The translations under genes were made by a program, and so were the position numbers. Shown one piece after another: positions 7,333 through 12,031 of a DNA stretch of 12,031 nt. The notes under the pieces were generated by a model, which saw nothing but the letters and a program-made list of their open reading frames with translations, was not told the DNA's origin and did not search any database. How positions within the stretch are numbered: position 1 is the first letter of the stretch; every line of letters begins with the position of its first letter. The stretch is taken from assembly GCA_900554255.1 (NCBI GenBank), contig USGN01000019.1, positions 1-12,031 of the forward strand, given 5' to 3'. Source of the DNA: an uncultured Collinsella sp. (lineage in GTDB: Bacteria > Actinomycetota > Coriobacteriia > Coriobacteriales > Coriobacteriaceae).

Positions 7333-8187
7333 ATGGGCAAGTACGTAATCGTGGTTGAGTCTGGGTCGGATGTGACGCCGGAGCTCTGCGAGCGCTACGG
7401 CATCGTGCGCGTGCCCATGCATGTCACGATTGGTGACGAGACCGTCGAGGACGGCTCCATCGATCCGCTCGAGATTTACTCGCGCTGCAACGAGTTTGGC
7501 GTGATGCCCAAGACCAGTGGCTGTGCGCCTGCGGATTTTGCTCACGTGTACGACCGCATTCACGCTGAGCAGCCCGACGCGACTATTTTGCATCTTGCAT
7601 ATTCCGAGGCCACGACCTGTTCGCATCAGTCCTCAAAGATTGCGGCCCAGGGGCGCGACTACGTGTTCTCCATGGATACGCGTTTTGTCTCGGTGGGCCA
7701 GTCGCTCGTTGCCGTCGAGACCGCCAAATACATCGAGGCTCACCCCGATGCCACCGTCGACGAAATTTTCGCCTTCACCAATTCGGTGATGGACCGTGTG
7801 CTGCTGGGCTTTGTTCCTACCGACCTAGCCTTCCTTAAGGCGGGAGGTCGTCTGTCCAACGTGGCATTCCTTGGCGCCCACCTGCTCAAGATTAAGCCCT
7901 GCATTGAGGTGACGGGCGGTAAGTTTGTGGCGACCAAGAAGTTCCGCGGCTCTATGCTCAAGTGCGCCCGCGCCTTTATTGACCACATGGTTGCGAAGGG
8001 CGAGATTGACTACTCGCACATTGGCCTGGCGTATTCGGTAGGCCTTTCCCAGGAGCTGCGCGACGACATGGAAGTCTATGCGCACGACCTGGGCTTTAAA
8101 GACGTTACCTGGACTCAGGTCGGCGGTGTCATCTCGAGCCATTGCGGCCCGACCGCCTTCGGTGCGGTGCTCACGCTCAAGGCGTAA
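7333..8187 (+). CDS. DegV-family fatty-acid-binding protein
   Basis: DegV/FakB proteins bind a fatty acid in the cytoplasm and, in Firmicutes, present it to the FakA kinase for phosphorylation and membrane lipid synthesis. The 284-residue sequence shows the family plan. It has an N-terminal beta strand VIVVESGSDVTPEL, VRVPMHVTIGDETVEDG, the ligand motif MPKTSGCAPADF (about residues 57-68), SMDTRFVSVGQSL in the middle, LKAGGRLSN and LLKIKPCIEVTGGKF, and the C-terminal GVISSHCGPTAFGAV where the histidine-glycine-proline motif is expected. ATG 7333 is chosen because the family fold begins at GKYVIVVES. Ribosome-site evidence is weak, and an in-frame ATG at 7309 would add eight residues. No FakA-like gene is nearby, so the exact role is open. 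Confidence 0.9.
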   Translation: MGKYVIVVESGSDVTPELCERYGIVRVPMHVTIGDETVEDGSIDPLEIYSRCNEFGVMPKTSGCAPADFAHVYDRIHAEQPDATILHLAYSEATTCSHQSSKIAAQGRDYVFSMDTRFVSVGQSLVAVETAKYIEAHPDATVDEIFAFTNSVMDRVLLGFVPTDLAFLKAGGRLSNVAFLGAHLLKIKPCIEVTGGKFVATKKFRGSMLKCARAFIDHMVAKGEIDYSHIGLAYSVGLSQELRDDMEVYAHDLGFKDVTWTQVGGVISSHCGPTAFGAVLTLKA

Positions 8188-8217
8188 AGCCTGGCGTCTA
8201 TCGATTTCTATTGCCTT

Positions 8218-8255
8218 GACGGCGGGCGGGTTGCGACAACCTTCCCGTCGCTTTT
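8218..8255 (+). terminator. Probable terminator after degV
   Basis: GACGG (8218-8222) pairs with CCGTC (8245-8249), and inside GGTTG (8228-8232) pairs with CAACC around a CGA loop, with an internal loop between the two stems. TTTT follows at 8252-8255. Position 31 bp after the degV stop fits an intrinsic terminator. Confidence 0.6.
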
Positions 8256-8318
8256 GCATGGGGCCAAATAGGACAATCCAATTGACCGCTAAACCGTTTC
8301 GCCATCAAGCATATAGGC

Positions 8319-8324
8319 TAGAAT
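8319..8324 (+). promoter_or_regulatory. Possible -10 element for pflA
   Basis: TAGAAT lies 50 bp before the pflA start, with a poor -35 at 16-17 bp (around TTTCGC, 8297-8302). A TTGACC at 8282-8287 is too far upstream to pair with it. The terminator after degV implies that pflA needs its own promoter, which is the main support. Confidence 0.3.
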
Positions 8325-8373
8325 GACTCTGGCATTTATGTAGCTAAAACCAATGAGAGGCAAGGTAGCGGGA

Positions 8374-9192
8374 ATGGCTGAGATGACGCTCGAGGGTGTG
8401 GACGCTCGTCCTGAGGACTCCGCGTTTGCCCTGGGCCGCGTGCATTCGATTGAGACGATGGGAACGGTCGATGGACCCGGCATCCGCTTTGTGGTGTTTG
8501 TTCAGGGCTGCCCCATGCGTTGTGCGTATTGCCACAACCCCGATACCTGGTCGGTTAACGGCGGCACCATGGTGACCGTCGAGCACCTGATGGACGAGTT
8601 CCAGAGCAACCATGAGTTTTACCGCAGCGGTGGTATTACGGTATCCGGCGGCGAGCCGCTCCTGCAGCCCGCGTTTTTAGCCGACCTGTTCCGCGCCATG
8701 CACAATAACCCCGGCGGCCGTGTGCATATCTGCTTGGATAGCTGCGGCTATGCGTTCGATCCCGCGCATCCCGAGAAGTTCGATGCCGTACTCAACGAGA
8801 CCGATATGGTGCTGCTCGACATTAAACACGCCGATCCCGTCGAGCATAAAAAGCTGACCGGTTGCGATCCCGCACGTATTCTGGCGTTTGGTGATGAGCT
8901 CGCGCGTCGCAAGATTAAGGTTGTTATTCGCCACGTGGTAGTGCCGGGTATTACCGATACGGTGGAGGAGTGCGAGGCGCTCGGTCGCTTGATTGCCCCG
9001 TGGCATAACGTGGTCGGCCTGGAGATGCTGCCGTATCACACGATGGGTGTCGTCAAGTACGAGCAACTGGGCATTCCCTATAAGCTCGAGGGCGTGCCCC
9101 AGATGGATACCGCGCGCATGCCCGAGCTGCGCAACGCCGTCATGACGGGCATGAAAAAGCGCCGCGCGGAACTCAAAAACGCCATCGGCTAG
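8374..9192 (+). CDS. pflA: Pyruvate formate-lyase-activating enzyme (radical SAM)
   Basis: PflA uses a [4Fe-4S] cluster and S-adenosylmethionine to abstract a hydrogen from the PFL glycine and form the glycyl radical. The 272-residue protein has the expected cluster motif CPMRCAYCHNP (Cys46, Cys50, Cys53), TMGTVDGPGIRFVVFVQGC before it, SGGEP (91-95) for SAM binding, LDSCGY, VLLDIKH and the C-terminal EMLPYHTMGVVKYEQLG typical of PFL activases. ATG 8374 is preferred over ATG 8353 because AGGCAAGG (8358-8365) precedes it at about 8 nt, while the earlier ATG has no ribosome site. Its target here is probably the separate GrcA-like protein encoded 7.2 kb upstream. In many bacteria pflA directly follows pflB; here a sugar locus and degV intervene. 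Confidence 0.95.
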   Translation: MAEMTLEGVDARPEDSAFALGRVHSIETMGTVDGPGIRFVVFVQGCPMRCAYCHNPDTWSVNGGTMVTVEHLMDEFQSNHEFYRSGGITVSGGEPLLQPAFLADLFRAMHNNPGGRVHICLDSCGYAFDPAHPEKFDAVLNETDMVLLDIKHADPVEHKKLTGCDPARILAFGDELARRKIKVVIRHVVVPGITDTVEECEALGRLIAPWHNVVGLEMLPYHTMGVVKYEQLGIPYKLEGVPQMDTARMPELRNAVMTGMKKRRAELKNAIG

Positions 9193-9205
9193 CGAGCCAT
9201 TTTCA

Positions 9206-9238
9206 GGCACTCATTGGGGACAGACTTAAATGAGTGCC
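9206..9238. repeat. REP-like inverted repeat with GGGGACAGACTTA loop
   Basis: GGCACTCATT (9206-9215) and AATGAGTGCC (9229-9238) are exact reverse complements around GGGGACAGACTTA. The GGGGACAGAC segment resembles repeats associated with REP-type Y1 transposases (RAYTs), from memory. It lies 14 bp after the pflA stop and may also terminate that transcript, although there is no U-run. Confidence 0.6.
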
Positions 9239-9274
9239 CCTGGGCACCAAGTTGATTGCCAAAGAGTCCCGTCA

Positions 9275-9341
9275 AGTTGCGGTGGAATAGTTCTTGTTTT
9301 TCGGCTTATGCCGCCCAAACAGGAACTATTCCACCGCAACT
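9275..9341. repeat. Long inverted repeat, MITE/REP-like
   Basis: 9275-9293 and 9323-9341 are exact 19-bp reverse complements. The stem extends inward by a T-G pair and TGTTT/AAACA, then a small internal loop and GGC/GCC with a TTAT tip. GTTTTGGGCGG (9344-9354) could alternatively pair with CCGCCCAAAC (9311-9320). No open frame of recognisable kind covers it. The region 9193-9499 otherwise holds only this repeat, its neighbour at 9206 and the promoter at 9435. Confidence 0.75.
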
Positions 9342-9434
9342 GCGTTTTGGGCGGAGATGCGCAACAGAATCGTGCCATTTGGATAAATACGCTTGTGGTT
9401 TCTTTAAAGACACCTTAAACGCCGCTGAATATCT

Positions 9435-9462
9435 TTGGAAAGAAATGCCTGCTCGGTATTAT
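9435..9462 (+). promoter_or_regulatory. Probable promoter of the beta-lactamase-fold gene
   Basis: TTGGAA (9435-9440, 4/6) and TATTAT (9457-9462, 5/6) are spaced by 16 bp, about 38 bp before the GTG start. The surrounding DNA is clearly more A+T-rich than the genes. Confidence 0.5.
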
Positions 9463-9499
9463 GCTGCTCGTATATGAACGGTAGCAGTCAGGAGACCAC

Positions 9500-10597
9500 G
9501 TGCGAAACAACGCATCGCGGGACGAGTATGTGCCGCAGCATGGCAGCAGATATGAGACGAGGGGCACGCCTTCGCGTGGCCACGCTGACGCTCGCATCCA
9601 CGTAACGAAGATTGCCGCAATTGGGATGCTAACGTTGGTGGTTATTATCCTCGGAATTACCGCTAAAACCTACGCCTCGGAGCGAATGGCACACTCAGAT
9701 GCGTCAACGGTACAGACGCAAAACAAAAAGGTCTCTGAATCTAAAGCCACCGCAAGTCAAACCCTGTCGACAGCGAACCTCAAGACGGGGCTTTCGAAGG
9801 CGAACTTTAACGATATTCCCTCAGGCGATACCGTGCAGACCTTCTCACTGGTTGATGACCAGATCCTCGCCGCACTCCAGAATGCGCTTGACCAGGCGCA
9901 GGAGCTGGGCGATGTGGGCGTGGTGTTTTACGACCTGTCGGGCGGTAAGGGCGTGACGTATAACGCTGATGTCGAGGTGTACGGTGCGAGTAGCTACAAG
10001 GCACTCTATGCGTTGTACATTTGCGAATCTCTGGTCGAGACGGGCCAGGTTTCACTCGATGACTCCCTTGGTACCTATGGTGGCTACAACATGGGTTGGC
10101 AGACGGTACGCGACTTGATCGAGGCTGCGGTCGTTTATTCAGACAACGATTCGTTTATTGCGTTACGTGCGGCGTTTGACCGTGTCGGTTACGAGGATTG
10201 GATTGTCGGTCTTGGCATCGATTACGATACGGCACTGGATCCGATGAGTGATTTTCCGACCTACTGCCCGCGCACTTCTGCGAGGTTATGGCGTGAGATG
10301 AGCGAGTATCTGAGCATGGATACCGAGACTTCACAGTGGTTGTCGGGCCTTCTGACATCAACATCGCGCTCGTTTATTCGCGATGGCATTGCGGACGAGC
10401 AGGTTTTGGTGCGCAACAAGGCAGGCTGGATTAGCGAGGATGGTTACTATTCGATATGCGATGCAGGCCTCATCGACATCGATGGCCGTACCTATGTCAT
10501 GAGCGTCATGACATCGATGCCATGGAGTGACCGTTCGAGCGAGGTTACGGCTGCGATTGCAAAGGCTCTGTTTGATACGCGAGCTGCACTGGCTTAG
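9500..10597 (+). CDS. Membrane-anchored serine beta-lactamase-fold protein
   Basis: The 365-residue protein starts at GTG 9500 behind a good ribosome site (CAGGAGA, 9489-9495). A basic N-terminus of about 36 residues precedes one membrane segment (about 37-57, IAAIGMLTLVVIILGI), then a Ser/Thr/Lys-rich linker to about 115. The extracellular domain shows class A serine hydrolase landmarks: SSYK (SxxK, Ser164 and Lys167), SDN (214-216) and KAG (307-309) in place of KTG. An ExxLN omega-loop motif, needed for deacylation in class A beta-lactamases, is not visible between SDN and KAG. It is therefore more likely a cell-wall enzyme or a beta-lactam-binding homologue than a resistance enzyme. No LPxTG or lipobox is seen, so anchoring would be by the uncleaved helix or it is secreted after cleavage near TYASE. 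Base use is slightly more A+T-rich than neighbours. Confidence 0.8.
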   Translation: MRNNASRDEYVPQHGSRYETRGTPSRGHADARIHVTKIAAIGMLTLVVIILGITAKTYASERMAHSDASTVQTQNKKVSESKATASQTLSTANLKTGLSKANFNDIPSGDTVQTFSLVDDQILAALQNALDQAQELGDVGVVFYDLSGGKGVTYNADVEVYGASSYKALYALYICESLVETGQVSLDDSLGTYGGYNMGWQTVRDLIEAAVVYSDNDSFIALRAAFDRVGYEDWIVGLGIDYDTALDPMSDFPTYCPRTSARLWREMSEYLSMDTETSQWLSGLLTSTSRSFIRDGIADEQVLVRNKAGWISEDGYYSICDAGLIDIDGRTYVMSVMTSMPWSDRSSEVTAAIAKALFDTRAALA

Positions 10598-10675
10598 CGT
10601 GTTCGTTTGGCGAGGTCAAACAAAATGCTGGTACCATACCTTGGTTGAGAATTTCGTATAGGTTTGGGGAATGGT

Positions 10676-11416
10676 ATGGCTACCATCGCGATTATCGGTG
10701 CGCTCGAAAAAGAGATCATGCAGATTAAGGAAGAGCTGAGCGACGTTTGCGAGGCACGGGAGGCAGGCTTGACCGTTGTGAGCGGTGAGCTCGACGGCCT
10801 GACAGTTGTCGCCACAACGGCGGGCATGGGCACGGTGAACGCCGCCGCTGCAACACAGCACCTCATTAGCAAGTATGCTCCGCAGGCTGTTGTGTTTTCG
10901 GGCATTGCGGGCGGTTTGAACCCCAGGCTCCATATCGACGACGTGGTCATTGGCAAACGCCTACGCTATCTGGATACCGATACCGCGCTTATCGCCGAGT
11001 CCGCACCGGGGCTCGAGGAGTTTGGCTCGACGCCCGCGCTGGTCGATATTGCCGCCGACGTGCTTGCTGAGCGTGGGTTTGTTGACGCTTCGAAAAATGC
11101 AGTCGCTTCGAACGAGGGCACCAAGCAGTTCCTGGTCGGCACGATTGCCACGGGTAACCGCTTTGTGACGGGCGCCACCATGCGCAACGACGCTATCGAG
11201 GCGACGCATGCCGATTGTGTCGGCATGGAGGGCGCGGCAATTGCCCATGTCGCAACCAAAAATGGTGTCGATTGCCTGGTATTGCGCGCTATCAGCGATA
11301 ATTGTGACGAGGCGTACGATGCAATTTGCGAGCGAGAGTTCGATCTGTTCGAGTACGCGCGTGTCGCAAGTGACATTACGCTCGATATCGTCCGCCGCAT
11401 TGCCGCTGCGCAATAG
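10676..11416 (+). CDS. mtnN: 5'-Methylthioadenosine/S-adenosylhomocysteine nucleosidase
   Basis: The enzyme cleaves adenine from methylthioadenosine, S-adenosylhomocysteine and 5'-deoxyadenosine, supporting methionine salvage, the methyl cycle and radical SAM chemistry. The 246-residue sequence has IAIIGALEKEI (Glu13 matches E. coli Glu12), TAGMGTVNAAAATQHLI, VVFSGIAGGLNPRLHIDDVVIG, TIATGNRFV, CVGMEGAAIAHVA and LRAISDNCDEA (the catalytic Asp). The second glutamate of the E. coli VEMEA motif is kept, but the first is Gly here. ATG 10676 is preferred to the in-frame TTG at 10664 because GGGGA (10666-10670) lies just before it. It lies 78 bp after the beta-lactamase-fold gene. No convincing promoter is seen, so cotranscription is possible. 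Removal of 5'-deoxyadenosine would help PflA, but adjacency alone does not prove a link. Confidence 0.92.
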   Translation: MATIAIIGALEKEIMQIKEELSDVCEAREAGLTVVSGELDGLTVVATTAGMGTVNAAAATQHLISKYAPQAVVFSGIAGGLNPRLHIDDVVIGKRLRYLDTDTALIAESAPGLEEFGSTPALVDIAADVLAERGFVDASKNAVASNEGTKQFLVGTIATGNRFVTGATMRNDAIEATHADCVGMEGAAIAHVATKNGVDCLVLRAISDNCDEAYDAICEREFDLFEYARVASDITLDIVRRIAAAQ

Positions 11417-11454
11417 CGCGTCTATTTGTAAGAACCTACGACCAAGGAGTGTCC

Positions 11455-12031
11455 ATGGCCGATTCCATTAACTACCAGCTTGCCAAGTTCGTCGCCAGCT
11501 ACGGCAAGGTTTCGCAGATTCCCGAGTCCACCTGCCCTGAGGTGAGCTTCGTCGGCCGCTCCAACGTGGGCAAGTCCTCCATCATGAACAAGCTATTTGG
11601 CCGCAAGAACCTGGTCAAGGTTTCGAGCACGCCGGGCAAGACGAGCAACATCAATTTCTTCGAGGCCGACGACGTGCATTTCGTGGACCTGCCGGGCTAC
11701 GGTTTCGCCCGTCGCTCCAAGGCCGAGCGCGACCGCTGGGCCGAGCTTATCGGCGACTTTTTCGACTCCGAGCGCAGCTTTAACTTGGTCGTCTCGTTGG
11801 TGGACATTCGTCACGACCCCAGCAAGCTCGACCACGACATGATCGACTACCTACAGGGCAACGAGTTCAACTTTATCGTCTGCCTCACCAAGGCCGACAA
11901 ACTCAGCCGCACCCAGCAGGCCCGCCAAGCAGCAGCCATCAAAAAGCAGCTCAACGTCCCGGCCGAGAACGTGATCATCACAAGCTCCCAGACTGGCACC
12001 GGCATCGATGAGCTTAAGCGCCGCATTGCCG
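11455..12031 (+). CDS. engB: Ribosome-biogenesis GTP-binding protein EngB/YsxC (3' end outside window)
   Basis: EngB is a TrmE-Era-EngA-type GTPase needed for large ribosomal subunit assembly. The 192 visible residues contain the G motifs in order: P-loop GRSNVGKSS (34-42), the G2 region SSTPGKTSNINFF (57-69), G3 DLPGYGFA (78-85), G4 TKADK (145-149) and the SSQTGTG region for G5. Typical family length is about 195-210 residues, so only a few codons are missing at the window edge. The ATG at 11455 has an excellent ribosome site (AAGGAG, 11444-11449) with 5-base spacing. It lies 38 bp after mtnN with no terminator between, so the two may share a transcript. Confidence 0.95.
   Translation, partial: MADSINYQLAKFVASYGKVSQIPESTCPEVSFVGRSNVGKSSIMNKLFGRKNLVKVSSTPGKTSNINFFEADDVHFVDLPGYGFARRSKAERDRWAELIGDFFDSERSFNLVVSLVDIRHDPSKLDHDMIDYLQGNEFNFIVCLTKADKLSRTQQARQAAAIKKQLNVPAENVIITSSQTGTGIDELKRRIA

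Noticed and set aside
8282..8317. TTGACC (8282) with TATAGG (8312) as a pflA promoter
   Set aside because: The spacing of 24 bp is too long; TAGAAT at 8319 is a better -10, although without a good -35.
9230..9477. Small open frames over the palindromes after pflA
   Set aside because: They run across inverted repeats, lack good ribosome sites and have no recognisable sequence.
10605..10621. GTTTG/CAAAC hairpin after the beta-lactamase-fold gene as a terminator
   Set aside because: The stem is only 5 bp with a 7-base loop and A-rich, not U-rich, sequence after it.

Overview
The window is G+C-rich bacterial DNA, roughly 60% by eye, with every supported gene on the + strand. Gene content is that of a fermentative gut-type anaerobe: pyruvate formate-lyase and its activase, a sucrose-type PTS, two family 32 glycosidases, a DegV protein and an MTA/SAH nucleosidase. 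Codon use and protein style suggest a Coriobacteriia member such as Collinsella. This is an inference, because no rRNA or other taxonomic marker is present.

Layout. (1) 1-1137 is the 3' part of a pyruvate formate-lyase gene. It stops before the glycyl-radical domain, and an 83-residue gene supplying exactly that domain (GrcA-like) follows after 85 bp. This is a two-piece PFL. The gap holds a perfect palindrome over an extended -10 motif. (2) 1154-1297 is a very large nested inverted repeat. (3) 1439-7056 is a sugar locus: a LacI-family repressor, a divergent GH32 enzyme, a sucrose-type PTS EIIBC (ScrA-like) and a canonical sucrose-6-phosphate hydrolase (ScrB-like). Copies of one LacI-type operator lie before the repressor gene and, as a cluster, at the promoter of the first GH32 gene. 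(4) 7154-8187 is a promoter, a structured leader and a DegV fatty-acid-binding protein. (5) 8374-9192 is the PFL-activating enzyme, separated from pflB by the sugar locus. (6) 9206-9341 holds two REP/MITE-like inverted repeats. (7) 9500-10597 is a membrane-anchored serine beta-lactamase-fold protein. (8) 10676-11416 is an MTA/SAH nucleosidase. (9) 11455 to the window end is the 5' part of engB.

How it fits together: sugar taken up by the PTS is phosphorylated and hydrolysed by the GH32 enzymes, glycolysis gives pyruvate, and PFL splits pyruvate to acetyl-CoA and formate. PflA installs the PFL radical on a glycine that here sits on a separate polypeptide. MTA/SAH nucleosidase also removes 5'-deoxyadenosine, the by-product of radical SAM enzymes such as PflA, although its proximity may be chance. 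The strongest candidate for something unusual is the split PFL with its own regulatory palindrome.
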